A stretch of 64,000 nt of DNA from Bacillus_BA fengqiuensis (GCA_030813035.1 JAUSTV010000014.1), one strand, 5' to 3'. Counted from the stretch's first letter, positions 14,790 to 24,819 are shown. Notes: generated by a model from the sequence alone, not told the origin. Numbers and translations: made by a program.

Positions 14790-15830
14790 CTACATAAAAA
14801 ATACAATGATTCCAAAAGTAAGAAATGATAGTAAGACAGAACCAATCAACGTTCCGAACAGGGCTTGTTTTCCAAGTGTTTTGAAGGCTTTCAATTCCAC
14901 ATTCAGCCCTAGTCCCGCCATGGCCATCGCCATCAGAACATAAGCCGCATCGATGATCCTAGAAGTCATTTGTTCATCAATCACACCGAGTGTATTCAAT
15001 CCACTCATCATTAAAAAGCCTACAATGAACCAGGGAATGGAGAGGGATTGTAAAAGAAATTCTTTTTTAGACCATGCTGTTCCATTCTTACAACGGCTCA
15101 GCTGCCAAATGCTTATTGCAAATGCAACGGGAATCAGCAAAAGAACGCGTGTCAATTTCATGATGACCGCCATATCCAATGCTGTTTGGCCGAACGGAGC
15201 CGCTGCTGCTATGACATGGGCAATTTCATGCAGCGTGCCTCCGGCGAATAAACCGTATTCTTTCGGGGTAAAGGGGAGAAGCGGATGAAGCAGCGTATAT
15301 AGAATGGTAAATAACGTGCCTGCGAGTGCAATGATAGTAATACTCACGGCTGTTTCGTCTTCCTTCGATTTAATTTGGGATGAAATGGCCGCAATGGCTG
15401 CCGCCCCACAAATAGCCGTGCCGCAAGCGGTTAAAATTCCGATATTGGGTGGAACTTTCAATAATTTTGACAGTCCGTACACGACAAGTAGTGTAAAGGT
15501 AATGATGATAAGGGACAGGACAAATACGTTTGGCCCCGCACGATAAATATCCAAGTAGTTCAGTCTCATTCCAAGCAGAACGATTCCAATCCGCAGTAAC
15601 ACTTTACTGGAAAACGTCGTGCCTGCAGAGTAGCCGAGCGGAACCGGGAAAACGGCACGCCAAAGCATCCCGATCAAAATGGCTAAAACTAATGGGCCAA
15701 GAATGGACATATACGGTATTTCTGCGAGTGTATAGGCAAGCAGGGCAATTAGAAGTGTCAGTCCTATTCCTTTCATGAAAGGATAATCCCTCTTTTCTTC
15801 TTTCGTTAACCTTGTCAGTTGAGTCTCCAT
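14790..15830 (-). CDS. YeiH/UPF0324 family putative sulfate or sulfite exporter
   Basis: 346 aa integral membrane protein with about 9-10 helices. Family hallmarks are present: GIVLLGMRLNY, LTACGTAICGAAAIAA and GGTLHEIAHVIAAAAPFG. The family (UPF0324, YeiH) is thought to export small anions such as sulfite; substrate here is not shown by sequence. It is divergent from a LysR regulator 112 bp away, the same arrangement as E. coli yeiH-yeiE, which suggests direct control by that regulator. Confidence 0.85.
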   Translation of the reverse strand: METQLTRLTKEEKRDYPFMKGIGLTLLIALLAYTLAEIPYMSILGPLVLAILIGMLWRAVFPVPLGYSAGTTFSSKVLLRIGIVLLGMRLNYLDIYRAGPNVFVLSLIIITFTLLVVYGLSKLLKVPPNIGILTACGTAICGAAAIAAISSQIKSKEDETAVSITIIALAGTLFTILYTLLHPLLPFTPKEYGLFAGGTLHEIAHVIAAAAPFGQTALDMAVIMKLTRVLLLIPVAFAISIWQLSRCKNGTAWSKKEFLLQSLSIPWFIVGFLMMSGLNTLGVIDEQMTSRIIDAAYVLMAMAMAGLGLNVELKAFKTLGKQALFGTLIGSVLLSFLTFGIIVFFM

Positions 15831-15942
15831 CTCTTCACGTCCTTTTTTCTCTCTTCTTTCACTTTATTCCAGCTTAATCATTAAGTAAAATATAGATTGG
15901 TGATGTTTATTATTAGACATATTAATGATAGGGGTTGTTTTG

Positions 15943-16827
15943 ATGAATCAGGACGCACTGCGTACCTTTGTTACAGTAGTGGAAGAGCGGAACTTTACAA
16001 AAGCGGGGGAAAAGCTTAGATTATCCCAGCCGAGCGTGAGTTTGCATATTAAAAATTTGGAAGCCGAGTTCCAAACGAAGCTGTTTGACCGTTCTCCGAA
16101 GCATTTGCACATTACACCGTCAGGGCAATTATTGTATGACCGTGCCAAGCAAATCGTGGAGTTGTACGAAAAGACGAAGCAGGACCTTTTGGAGTATCAT
16201 CATCAAATGAAGGGGACGTTGAAAATCGGTGCCAGCTTTACGATCGGCGAATATGTTCTTCCTTGGTTAATGGCACAGTTTCGGTCAACATATCCGCATG
16301 TTGACTTTGAAGTGACTATCGGTAACACGAATCAGATCAATGAAATGGTTCGTCTGTTTCAAGTGGATATTGGATTGATTGAGGGACAGGCGAGAAATGA
16401 GGAATTGGCCATTGAACCGTTTATGGAGGATGAAATGGTTGTGGTGGCCCCGAAAAACCATCCACTTATCAGCATTGAAAGCCCTTCTTTTCATCATTTG
16501 CAAGACCAAAATTGGATTGCAAGGGAAAAGGGTTCGGGAACAAGGGAATACATGGATCATTTTCTTCGGTCTCACGGGATACGGGTGAAAGGTTTGATTA
16601 CCATCAGCAGCAATCAAGGGGTGAAAGAAGCGGTGGCGAGCGGATTGGGTATTTCCCTTCTTTCTTCATCGGTCGTCAAACGAGCGGTAGAGTTAGAAGA
16701 AATCAATGTTATCCACATGAGAGAAAACACATTAACGCGCAGATTTTCAGCTGTGTACTCGGAGAGAATCCAGTTGAAAAAAACGGCAGAAGTCTTTTTG
16801 CACCATATTAAAGAAGAAAGCGAATAA
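15943..16827 (+). CDS. LysR family transcriptional regulator
   Basis: 294 aa. The N-terminal winged helix-turn-helix covers residues 1-60 (ALRTFVTVVEERNFTKAGEKLRLSQPSVSLHI), followed by a linker helix and a substrate-binding domain (GTLKIGASFTIGEYVLP onward). It resembles CysL/YwfK-type LysR proteins connected with sulfur metabolism. ATG 15943 is chosen because GATAGGGG precedes it; the upstream ATG at 15925 overlaps that site. Divergent from the YeiH exporter, which is its likely target. Confidence 0.88.
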   Translation: MNQDALRTFVTVVEERNFTKAGEKLRLSQPSVSLHIKNLEAEFQTKLFDRSPKHLHITPSGQLLYDRAKQIVELYEKTKQDLLEYHHQMKGTLKIGASFTIGEYVLPWLMAQFRSTYPHVDFEVTIGNTNQINEMVRLFQVDIGLIEGQARNEELAIEPFMEDEMVVVAPKNHPLISIESPSFHHLQDQNWIAREKGSGTREYMDHFLRSHGIRVKGLITISSNQGVKEAVASGLGISLLSSSVVKRAVELEEINVIHMRENTLTRRFSAVYSERIQLKKTAEVFLHHIKEESE

Positions 16828-16914
16828 AGAACACATGTCAGTCAGCCTGTTTGCTAGAATGTCCACTATGGTTCGTGCTAAAATGAAAGAAATAACAGGA
16901 AGGGAAGAGAAGAA

Positions 16915-18147
16915 ATGGAAAATTTCCAGCAAAACCTTGAAAAATATGCAGATTTGGCCATCCGGGTGGGCGTCAATGTTCAAAAGGGGCAAACATTAGT
17001 CATCAATGCTCCGCTTGCCGCAGCAGAATTCGTTCGTCAAGCCGTGAAGAAAGCGTATGAAGCGGGGGCGAAAAATGTTCACGTGGAGTGGAACGATGAC
17101 GAAGTGACAAGAATGAAGTACGAGCTCGCACCAGATGAAGCCTTTCATGAATTTCCTCTCTGGAAAGCAAAAGGATATGAAGAGATGGCAGAAAACGGTG
17201 CTGCCTTTCTTTCCATTACGGCTTCCAATCCGGATTTGTTGAAAGGAATCGATCCAAATCGCATTTCCGCAGCCAATAAAGCGTCTGGATCTGCCATGGC
17301 GACATTCCGTCAATATATTCAAGCAGATAAAGTGAGCTGGTCGGTCATTGCGGTTCCATCAAAAGAATGGGCGAAGAAAGTGTTCCCTCAAGCTGGAGAA
17401 GAAGAAGCGGTCCAGCTTTTATGGGAGGCCATCTTTAACGCGACAAGAATCAATTTGGAAGATCCTGTCCAAGCATGGAAAGAGCATGATGATAATTTAC
17501 ATACGAAAGCAGACTACTTAAACAATAAGCATTACAAAAAACTTCATTATAAAGCACCGGGAACGGATTTAACAGTCGAACTTCCGGAAAAACACATTTG
17601 GATCGGAGCCGGAAGCGTAAGTGAAAAAGGCCAGGCGTTCATGGCCAATATGCCGACGGAAGAAGTGTTTACCCTTCCATTGAAAGAAGGAGTCAACGGC
17701 ACCGTCACGAGCACAAAACCGTTAAGTTACGGCGGCAACTTAATCGAAAACTTTACCTTGACATTCGAAAACGGCCGCATTGTCGACATCAAAGCGGAAG
17801 CCGGCTATGAAACATTGAAGCGTTTAGTGGAAACGGACGAAGGGTCACACTATTTGGGAGAAATCGCCCTTGTGCCGCACGATTCACCGATTTCACAATC
17901 CAATATCATCTTCTATAATACATTATTCGATGAAAATGCCTCGAACCACCTGGCCATCGGCAGCGCCTACGCGTTTTCATTAGAAGGCGGCAAGCAAATG
18001 TCCAAGGAAGAGCTCGAGCAACACGGGGCTAACACAAGCATTACCCATGTCGACTTCATGATCGGCTCCGCTGACATGGACATCGACGGCGAATTGGCCG
18101 ACGGAACGAAGGAGCCGATTTTCAGAAAAGGGAATTGGGCGTTTTGA
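16915..18147 (+). CDS. ampS: M29 family aminopeptidase
   Basis: 410 aa cytosolic metallo-aminopeptidase (thermophilic leucyl aminopeptidase family). Typical N-terminus (KYADLAIRVGVNVQKGQTL) and the metal-binding C-terminal part: TEEVFTLPLKEGVNGTV, GEIALVPHDSPI, FNTLFDENAS-NHLAIG and THVDFMIGS. These supply the Glu/His/Asp ligands of a co-catalytic metal pair. GGAAGGG precedes ATG. Full length, single-gene unit with a hairpin about 130 bp downstream. Confidence 0.92.
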   Translation: MENFQQNLEKYADLAIRVGVNVQKGQTLVINAPLAAAEFVRQAVKKAYEAGAKNVHVEWNDDEVTRMKYELAPDEAFHEFPLWKAKGYEEMAENGAAFLSITASNPDLLKGIDPNRISAANKASGSAMATFRQYIQADKVSWSVIAVPSKEWAKKVFPQAGEEEAVQLLWEAIFNATRINLEDPVQAWKEHDDNLHTKADYLNNKHYKKLHYKAPGTDLTVELPEKHIWIGAGSVSEKGQAFMANMPTEEVFTLPLKEGVNGTVTSTKPLSYGGNLIENFTLTFENGRIVDIKAEAGYETLKRLVETDEGSHYLGEIALVPHDSPISQSNIIFYNTLFDENASNHLAIGSAYAFSLEGGKQMSKEELEQHGANTSITHVDFMIGSADMDIDGELADGTKEPIFRKGNWAF

Positions 18148-18281
18148 GAAAAGGGAGGATTTAGTTTCTTTTGGCAACCCTAATAGACATGGTCAACCAT
18201 GATATTGTGATTGTAGATGTATATTAGTCAAGGAAATGGATCGAATTGGATCGAATTCATAAGGTTCATAACAGTAAATCC

Positions 18282-18330
18282 AAGAAGGGTTATAAATTCG
18301 GTTGTACCGATTATAACCCTTCTTCTGTTG
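18282..18330 (+). terminator. Terminator-like hairpin after ampS
   Basis: AAGAAGGGTTATAA / TTATAACCCTTCTT, 14-bp perfect stem, 15-nt loop, weak T-run (CTGTTG). A short tandem duplication GGATCGAATT lies just upstream at 18239-18258. Confidence 0.65.
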
Positions 18331-18385
18331 GAAATTTAGATGGTCTTTTAATAGAAAAGTAATGAACAATAGTAGGAGTGGTTTT

Positions 18386-19186
18386 GTGAAGACAAAGTTA
18401 ACGATTGTTGTTCCGGTTTATAATCGTGAAATATACCTTATACGTTGTTTAGAGAGTATTTTTCATCAAACATTTCAAGATTGGAATTTGATTCTAGTGG
18501 ATGATTTTTCTATAGATAATTCAGTAGATGTTATTAAAAATTATACCTCAGGCGATTCTCGTGTAACAATCATTGAAAAAGAGAAAAACGAAGGTGTAGG
18601 GAAGGCATTAAGCGATGCTTTACAACAAATTGCTACTCCTTATTTCATGGTAGTAGATTCTGACGATTGGATTGAACCAACAGCAGCAGAAGAATTGTTA
18701 CATAAGTTAGAGGCTTCTTCTCGTGATGTATCTCTAGTTTATGGGAATATGTTGACTTGGGAAGAGGATAGGAACGGGGAATTAATGTGCAAAGAATACA
18801 CCGTACATAAGCCTTTTACTGATAAGTATGAGTTCTTGATGTATCCTCCAATGCCTTCTCCTAGAATGTTTTCTACAGAATGGGTGAAAAAAGTCAATGG
18901 ATTTGAAAATGACGACCCATACGGTGGAAGATTTGCTGAAGATCGTTATTTACTTATCAAGTTAATTGCAGTAAGTCGCTTTGAGCACGTGGACAAGCAT
19001 CTTTACAATATTCGAATCCATCAGGAAAATACGACGAAAAAAGAAAACAGAAAATACTTTGGGGAGGTTAGAAAATATGTGTATAACAAGCTGCTCAAAG
19101 AGTGGGGAGATGAATATGAACCAGTGTTTGAATGGACAGAGGCTGGTTGGATGAAATTGTCTGATTTAAAGCTAAAAGAAGGTTGA
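18386..19186 (+). CDS. Glycosyltransferase family 2
   Basis: 266 aa, GT-A fold. N-terminal LTIVVPVYNREIYLIRCLESIFHQTF is the standard nucleotide-sugar binding strand; ILVDDFSIDNS and the DxD-type VVDSDDWIEP (about residue 96) bind the UDP-sugar and metal; the acceptor-side EDRYL motif lies near residue 190. GTG 18386 follows AGGAG at 7 nt and is a better start than ATG 18362, which overlaps that site. Stands alone; substrate unknown. Base composition is more A+T-rich than ampS. Confidence 0.83.
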   Translation: MKTKLTIVVPVYNREIYLIRCLESIFHQTFQDWNLILVDDFSIDNSVDVIKNYTSGDSRVTIIEKEKNEGVGKALSDALQQIATPYFMVVDSDDWIEPTAAEELLHKLEASSRDVSLVYGNMLTWEEDRNGELMCKEYTVHKPFTDKYEFLMYPPMPSPRMFSTEWVKKVNGFENDDPYGGRFAEDRYLLIKLIAVSRFEHVDKHLYNIRIHQENTTKKENRKYFGEVRKYVYNKLLKEWGDEYEPVFEWTEAGWMKLSDLKLKEG

Positions 19187-19505
19187 GGCTTAAAATAATC
19201 TTTTCTGTATTGAGGAGATTATTTTTTATATTAATTCTTATTACGTTAGTTTTTACGTGTAGATAGAGTATGTTCTAATACAGAACAGCTTGGAGAACTG
19301 ACACGAACATCAGTATATTTAAAAAAATAGAAATATATTGACGGAGAGATCACTTTTATGTTCGACATTTTCGGGTTCTCAATTTGTTAACAGAAATCAT
19401 TATTCTCATAAAATAATGAAGGGATGAGTTGAAACGGAATATTGACATGCACCTTGCTCCTTCCATTCTCGTACGATAATAAGAATGAATGGGGAGGGGA
19501 GAAAT
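19187..19505. other. Intergenic region, no feature recognised
   Basis: AT-rich spacer before the ferritin-like gene. It contains its ribosome site (GGGGAGGGGAG at about 19490-19500) and presumably a promoter; nothing else stands out. Confidence 0.35.
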
Positions 19506-19943
19506 ATGTCTTATTTTTATGATTATTATAATTTGACTAGACAAACGAATAAACTGGTTGCCGACATCGAAAAAGCCATTAATGGAGAGTATAGTGCCAT
19601 CAAGTGTTACGCTCAGTTGGCTAAGTTGGCTCCAAATGAAGAGGTAAGAAAACGAATTCTTGAAATTCGCCAAGATGAAATGAATCATTTCCAAACATTT
19701 GCAAAGATTTATACGGATTTAACCGGGCGGCAGCCAAAACCTAAAGTCATCGAAGAGTGTCCGAATCAGTATAAGGATGGATTGGAATTCGCTTTGAAAG
19801 ATGAGCAGGAGGCGGTTGATTTTTATTTGAAAATTGCAGATGAGGCGACTAACCCGAGTATTAAAGAGGCCTTTCGCAGGGCTGCAGCAGATGAACAAAA
19901 TCATGCCGTTTGGTTTTTATATTATTTTGTTAAAGCCAAATAG
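19506..19943 (+). CDS. Ferritin-like protein (YhjR-type)
   Basis: 145 aa four-helix protein. Di-iron ligand pattern of the rubrerythrin/ferritin-like family: Glu in KAINGEYSAIKCY (about residue 26), E-x2-H in QDEMNHFQ (about 58-61), Glu in KDEQEAVDFY and E-x2-H in ADEQNHAVW near the C-terminus. GGGGAGGGGAG precedes ATG 19506. In B. subtilis the related yhjR is a sporulation gene; a YhjQ-like copper protein occurs in this window at 47469. Iron handling or coat oxidation is possible; not certain. Confidence 0.78.
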   Translation: MSYFYDYYNLTRQTNKLVADIEKAINGEYSAIKCYAQLAKLAPNEEVRKRILEIRQDEMNHFQTFAKIYTDLTGRQPKPKVIEECPNQYKDGLEFALKDEQEAVDFYLKIADEATNPSIKEAFRRAAADEQNHAVWFLYYFVKAK

Positions 19944-20009
19944 CTAAAACAATTGGAGTTTGATTCAAATCATTTTATCCTGCTGATCGGATAAGAAGCT
20001 ACAGGGAAG

Positions 20010-20051
20010 GACAAGAGACACCACTTAATATGGATGTCTCTTGTCTTTTTT
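20010..20051 (+). terminator. Terminator of the ferritin-like gene
   Basis: GACAAGAGACA / TGTCTCTTGTC followed by TTTTTTA. It isolates the hyp operon from upstream transcription. Confidence 0.92.
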
Positions 20052-20177
20052 ATGGCCATTTTCTTAATGAAGGGTGGTAATGCCAAGTATGGGGATGGTT
20101 CATCCAATCTTTCCAAAGGTCTTTTTTGATTTACTTTGCATAAAATGAACGAAGAATCATATGAGAAGGTGTTATAA

Positions 20178-20543
20178 ATGCATGAAATGTCACTTATGGT
20201 GGAGTTAATTCACATTGTTTCCGAAGATGCCAACCAGAGAAACATTGGCTACGTGAACAAAATAGAAGTGATTGTCGGTGATTTATCCAATGTGTTGCCT
20301 GACGCCCTTGAGCTTGCATTTTTCCACATCAGAAAACAAGGCTTACGCCTAATTGATGAACATACTGAACTGCATATTATACGTGAAGCGGCGAAAGCAA
20401 AATGTCCAACCTGTCAGCAAGAATTCGTACCGGACTACCGAATAGCGCTCTGTCCCAAGTGCCAGCTGCCAAACTGTCTGCTTCTAGCCGGAGAAACGTT
20501 TAGAGTCAAAGCGTATGAAGGGAGTGATAAACATGAAGGTTAA
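20178..20543 (+). CDS. hypA: Hydrogenase nickel incorporation protein HypA
   Basis: 121 aa nickel metallochaperone that delivers Ni to the hydrogenase large subunit with HypB. N-terminal Met-His2-Glu nickel site (MHEMSLM) and a zinc site Cys76-x2-Cys79 / Cys92-x2-Cys95 are intact. AGAAGGTG precedes ATG. First gene of a ten-gene co-directional operon whose members abut or overlap down to 29186. Confidence 0.95.
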   Translation: MHEMSLMVELIHIVSEDANQRNIGYVNKIEVIVGDLSNVLPDALELAFFHIRKQGLRLIDEHTELHIIREAAKAKCPTCQQEFVPDYRIALCPKCQLPNCLLLAGETFRVKAYEGSDKHEG

Positions 20544-21192
20544 GCTTCATGCAGATGTGCTAAAAGATCAAAATGCAGCTGCCGAGTTTAATAGAGAAAT
20601 CTTTCAAAACCATAAGACCCTTGTCATTAATCTAATGAGCTCTCCGGGTGCCGGGAAAACGACTTTACTGGAAGAAACGGTAAAAGATCTGGCAGATGAC
20701 TTTAACATTGCTGTGATCGAAGGGGATTTAGCAACAGATCGGGATGCGGAACGATTGCGTGCATTGGGCATCAAAACGGTTCAAATCAACACGGTCGGAG
20801 GATGTCATCTTGACGCGAGGATGATCGCCAAAACGTTACTGGAATTCGAACTCGATCATATCGATATTCTTTTTATTGAGAACATAGGAAACTTAGTTTG
20901 TCCGTCGGGTTATGATTTAGGACAAGACTACAAGGTAGTCATCTTAAGTGTTCCTGAAGGCAATGATAAAATTCCTAAATATCCAGTGATGTTTAGGCGG
21001 ACAGATGTAACCATCATCAATAAAATGGACCTTCTTCCATATGTATCTTTCAATCTAGAAGAAGCAGAAAAGGACTTGGAAGCCATTAATCCAAAAGCGC
21101 AATTCAAAGTACTTTCAGCCAAAACGGGTGAGGGGATGGAAGGTTGGATCGATTGGATAAAGGATGCTTATCAGATATGCGCCGAGCATTAA
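20533..21192 (+). CDS. hypB: Hydrogenase nickel incorporation GTPase HypB
   Basis: 219 aa SIMIBI GTPase that drives nickel insertion. P-loop SSPGAGKTT (residues 36-44), GDLATDRDAERL switch region with CHLDA metal site, and NKMDLLPY for guanine recognition. There is no N-terminal His-rich or CxxCGC nickel-storage segment, so it is the minimal form. Start 20533 overlaps the hypA stop by 11 bases and is preceded by GGGAGTG; the ATG at 20515 is less likely. Confidence 0.95.
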   Translation: MKVKLHADVLKDQNAAAEFNREIFQNHKTLVINLMSSPGAGKTTLLEETVKDLADDFNIAVIEGDLATDRDAERLRALGIKTVQINTVGGCHLDARMIAKTLLEFELDHIDILFIENIGNLVCPSGYDLGQDYKVVILSVPEGNDKIPKYPVMFRRTDVTIINKMDLLPYVSFNLEEAEKDLEAINPKAQFKVLSAKTGEGMEGWIDWIKDAYQICAEH

Positions 21193-23486
21193 AAATAGAG
21201 GTAAACGGAAGGGTGCAAGGAGTTGGCTTTAGGCCTTTTGTCTATTCGCTTTCAAAGAAATATCACCTCACCGGCACCGTCCAAAATAACAGAGATAGTG
21301 TCATCATCATCGCAGAAGGAATGAACGACGGGTTAGTTCAAATGATGGAAGAATTAAAAATGTCTCCACCACGATTATCGAAAATAAATGAAATCATCAT
21401 TTGTGAAATTGCTCCAGCAGGCTATGAAGAATTTCTCATCGTTCCAAGTCAAGAAGATGGTGATTCGATTCCATTCATTTCTGTTGATGCGGCGGTTTGT
21501 GATGATTGTTTAGAGGAAATGACGGACCTGTCCAATCGACGCTTTCAGTATCCATTTATCAATTGCACACAATGTGGACCACGCTATACGATAATCGAAA
21601 GCCAGCCATATGATCGACCGTATACGACGATGAGAGAATTTACCATGTGTCCTCTTTGCCGGGAAGAGTATGAAGATCCCGCTAATCGTCGTCATCATGC
21701 ACAACCCATCTGTTGTTCAGTGTGCGGACCCACTGTTATTCTTCGTAATCAAGCTGGTGAACCATTAGCAGAAAACCAGCAAGCCATTTCTCATACAATT
21801 GACCTTATAAAGAAGGGCCGTATCATTGCCATAAAAGGAATAGGAGGCTATCACCTCGCTTGTGATGCTTACCAAGAGAGCACAGTGGCCCGACTTAGAC
21901 AAAAAAAGAATCGACCGCAGCGTCCGTTGGCGGTAATGGTTCAATCAATCGATGCAGCCAGGAGCCTTTGTCACATTTCTGACCGCGAAGAAGAGATGCT
22001 GACTAGTCCGGAAATGCCCATTGTGGTCCTCACCAGGAAAGGGGACTTTTCTTTGCCTGCCAATCTATCACCGGGCTTGTCAACCATCGGTGTCATGCTC
22101 CCATATTCACCTCTGCACCATCTTTTATTTTGGGAAAGCGGGTTAGAATGTCTTGTCATGACGAGTGCTAATCGCTCTGGTCTCCCCATCCAATATAAAG
22201 CCGATTCTTTAGATGATTTGCAAGAAATGTGCGATTATTTTTTAACTCATAATCGACAAATCTATCTTCCTATCGATGATTCTGTTATTCAATGCAACGG
22301 AGAGAATCCATTATATTTGCGGCGTGCCAGAGGATTTGCTCCAGACCCAATCCAAACAAATTCCCTCGCAGACCAAATAATTGCCTTAGGCGGGAATCAG
22401 AAAAATACATTTGCGATTGGAAAGAAAAATCATGTTGTGATGAGTCCCCATATTGGTGATCTGGAAAATGAAGAAATGATTCATTGCTTTGAAGAGCAGC
22501 TTCATCATTTTAAGGATTGGCTTGGAGTGGAAGAAAAGTATGTAGCGGTTGACAAGCACCCTCTCTACGCCTCAGCCTCTATCGCAAAAAGACTCAATGG
22601 TAAGGTCATTCCCGTTCAACATCACCATGCCCATCATGTTTCTTGTATGGAAGATAACGGACTCAAGGAGCCTTGTTTCGGCATTATTCTGGATGGAACA
22701 GGGTACGGTGAAGACGGGAACATTTGGGGATTCGAATGTTTATACGGAAATGCGGCTTCTTTTGAACGTCTGGCCCATTTACGATATGCGCCGCTTCCCG
22801 GTGGTGAAAGAGCCGTGAAAGAACCATGGAGAAATGCAGTCGGCATGCTGCTTTACTACTGGCCAAAAGAGGGGAAAGAATTAGCCCATCAGCTTTTTCC
22901 TGATAAGATGAAAGAAATAAACGTAATGGAACAGATGATCAAATTTCAGATTAATGCTCCATTTGCCGGTACATGCGGCCGGTTATTTGATGCTGTCAGT
23001 GCCATCTTGGGAATATGTTCAACATCCACGTATGAAGGGGAGGCGGCAATTAAATTATCGGACTATATGAATGACATTCCTCATATGGACAGTCCAAAGG
23101 AAACGTATCCATTTCACTTACAGACATCCAATCAAAACGAGCTGCAGCTGGATGTATCTCCAATGATTTATCAAATCATTCAAGAAAAGCTTCAACAGCA
23201 CTCCACAACAAAGATCATCCAAACATTTCATCGGACGATCGTTTCGTGCTGTGTACAAATGGTTCTTACGCTTGTCGAAAATAGACCTGAATTAAATAAG
23301 ACAGTTGTAATTTCAGGAGGTTCGTTTCAAAACATCTACCTGGCAAGAGAGATTCATAGATGTCTGCGAAAGGAAGGCTTTAATGTCTATACACATAAAA
23401 ACGTCCCATGTCATGATGGCGGCCTTTCACTGGGACAACTTATTATTGCTGCTAAGACTGTTGCGCAGAACACATATGGATCATGA
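21177..23486 (+). CDS. hypF: Carbamoyltransferase HypF
   Basis: 769 aa enzyme that makes the cyanide ligands of the NiFe centre from carbamoyl phosphate and hands the carbamoyl group to HypE. Domains in order: acylphosphatase-like (residues 1-90, NGRVQGVGFRPFVY), two zinc fingers (CDDCLEEM...CTQCGP and CPLC...CSVCGP, about 105-185), YrdC-like (about 200-380, KGIGGYHLACDA), and Kae1-like (HHAHHVSCMEDN and DGTGYGEDGNIWG). Overlaps the end of hypB by 16 bases. Intact and full length. Confidence 0.95.
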   Translation: MRRALKIEVNGRVQGVGFRPFVYSLSKKYHLTGTVQNNRDSVIIIAEGMNDGLVQMMEELKMSPPRLSKINEIIICEIAPAGYEEFLIVPSQEDGDSIPFISVDAAVCDDCLEEMTDLSNRRFQYPFINCTQCGPRYTIIESQPYDRPYTTMREFTMCPLCREEYEDPANRRHHAQPICCSVCGPTVILRNQAGEPLAENQQAISHTIDLIKKGRIIAIKGIGGYHLACDAYQESTVARLRQKKNRPQRPLAVMVQSIDAARSLCHISDREEEMLTSPEMPIVVLTRKGDFSLPANLSPGLSTIGVMLPYSPLHHLLFWESGLECLVMTSANRSGLPIQYKADSLDDLQEMCDYFLTHNRQIYLPIDDSVIQCNGENPLYLRRARGFAPDPIQTNSLADQIIALGGNQKNTFAIGKKNHVVMSPHIGDLENEEMIHCFEEQLHHFKDWLGVEEKYVAVDKHPLYASASIAKRLNGKVIPVQHHHAHHVSCMEDNGLKEPCFGIILDGTGYGEDGNIWGFECLYGNAASFERLAHLRYAPLPGGERAVKEPWRNAVGMLLYYWPKEGKELAHQLFPDKMKEINVMEQMIKFQINAPFAGTCGRLFDAVSAILGICSTSTYEGEAAIKLSDYMNDIPHMDSPKETYPFHLQTSNQNELQLDVSPMIYQIIQEKLQQHSTTKIIQTFHRTIVSCCVQMVLTLVENRPELNKTVVISGGSFQNIYLAREIHRCLRKEGFNVYTHKNVPCHDGGLSLGQLIIAAKTVAQNTYGS

Positions 23487-23502
23487 AAGGCGGTGCAAGC
23501 AT

Positions 23503-23736
23503 TTGTGCTTAGGAGTACCTGCTCTAGTAATCAAAATTGAAGAAGATAGAGCCTTAGTGGATGTCATGGGTTCGAGGATGCATGTAGGGACCATTTTTGT
23601 TCCGGACGTTAAGGTCAATGATTTTGTATTACTCCATGCCGGACAGGCTATGACCATCATCGATGAGGAATATGCGCGGGAGAGTATGGAAGAATGGAGG
23701 AATGTGCTGGATGGTAAACATGAATCTTTTTTCTGA
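23503..23736 (+). CDS. hypC: Hydrogenase maturation chaperone HypC (TTG start)
   Basis: 77 aa chaperone that binds HypD and the large-subunit precursor during Fe(CN)2CO assembly. HypC proteins need Met1-Cys2, because the exposed Cys2 binds the iron. In this frame only the TTG at 23503 gives MCLGVPA; it has AGGCGGTG about 7 nt upstream. The longer frame from 23383 would bury the cysteine. C-terminal ARESMEEWRNVL is typical. It starts 17 bp after hypF. Confidence 0.92.
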   Translation: MCLGVPALVIKIEEDRALVDVMGSRMHVGTIFVPDVKVNDFVLLHAGQAMTIIDEEYARESMEEWRNVLDGKHESFF

Positions 23737-24817
23737 TCCAACATTGACCCGTCATTCGGTAGAAGCGGTGATTCGCTTAGCTGAGAGATTTAAAGAAGAA
23801 AAAGGCAGAATGCCGGTGTTCATGGAAGTGTGCGGTTCACATACGATGGCGCTAGCGAAAACGGGAATAAAAGCTAGATTGAAAGACCATGTCCGACTCA
23901 TTGCCGGACCGGGATGTCCCGTATGTGTCACGGATCAGAAGGCAATCGATGCCATGATTCAATTATCGGAAGAACCAAACAGGATTCTTTGTACGTTTGG
24001 TGATATGATGCGTGTACCTGGTTCTAAGTACACCTTGATGAAGGGGAAAACAGATGGAAAGGATATTCGGGTCGTATACTCTCCGTTAGACAGCGTGAAA
24101 ATAGCAGAAGAAAATCCACATAAGGAAGTCATCTTTTTAGGTATCGGGTTTGAAACGACCATTCCGATTCTTGCTCTTGCTATCCGTGAGGCCGAGAAGA
24201 AGGGATTAACGAATTATACCATTTGGATGACAACCAAATTGGTTGAACCTGTCTTAAGAGTACTCCTTGAGTCAGGGGAGGTGAAGGTGGACGGATTCCT
24301 CTTGCCCGGCCATGTTTCCGTCGTTTTAGGGAAACAGAGCTATTATTTTCTGAAGAGAGAGTACGATATGTCCGGAGTTATTTCTGGATTTGAGCCTGTT
24401 CAATTACTTAGCGGTATTTATAAATTGCTGGAGCTTCTTCTCGACAAAAAAGCGGATATCGTCAATGACTATCCATATGTTGTCAAAGATGAAGGCAATC
24501 AAGCGGCGCAAAACTTGATGGAACAGTATTTAGAGTTTCATGATGAGGAATGGCGGGGCATTGGCATCATTCCCAAAAGCGGATTGGTCCTTAAAGAGCA
24601 ATACGTTCGATTTGATGCCAAAAAGAAATTTAAGGTGTCGATCGGACAACCGCGAAAAACAAAATGCCGCTGCGGTGAAATCATTCGCGGTTTAATCACT
24701 CCGGAAGAATGTGTCTTATTTGGTAAAGGATGTACGCCATTTCACCCCATTGGGCCCTGCATGGTATCAACGGAAGGAACATGTGCCGCCCATTATCAAT
24801 ACATGAGGGAGGGATAA
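23711..24817 (+). CDS. hypD: Hydrogenase iron-centre assembly protein HypD
   Basis: 368 aa [4Fe-4S] protein, scaffold on which the Fe(CN)2CO unit is built. Catalytic cysteines fall at the same numbers as in E. coli HypD with this start: Cys41 (EVCGSHTM), Cys69 and Cys72 (GPGCPVCVT). The cluster-binding C-terminal cysteines (KCRCGE...GKGCTPFHPIGPCMVS...GTC) are all present. ATG 23711 has GGAGG 10 nt upstream and overlaps hypC by 26 bases. Confidence 0.94.
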   Translation: MVNMNLFSDPTLTRHSVEAVIRLAERFKEEKGRMPVFMEVCGSHTMALAKTGIKARLKDHVRLIAGPGCPVCVTDQKAIDAMIQLSEEPNRILCTFGDMMRVPGSKYTLMKGKTDGKDIRVVYSPLDSVKIAEENPHKEVIFLGIGFETTIPILALAIREAEKKGLTNYTIWMTTKLVEPVLRVLLESGEVKVDGFLLPGHVSVVLGKQSYYFLKREYDMSGVISGFEPVQLLSGIYKLLELLLDKKADIVNDYPYVVKDEGNQAAQNLMEQYLEFHDEEWRGIGIIPKSGLVLKEQYVRFDAKKKFKVSIGQPRKTKCRCGEIIRGLITPEECVLFGKGCTPFHPIGPCMVSTEGTCAAHYQYMREG

Positions 24818-24819
24818 AT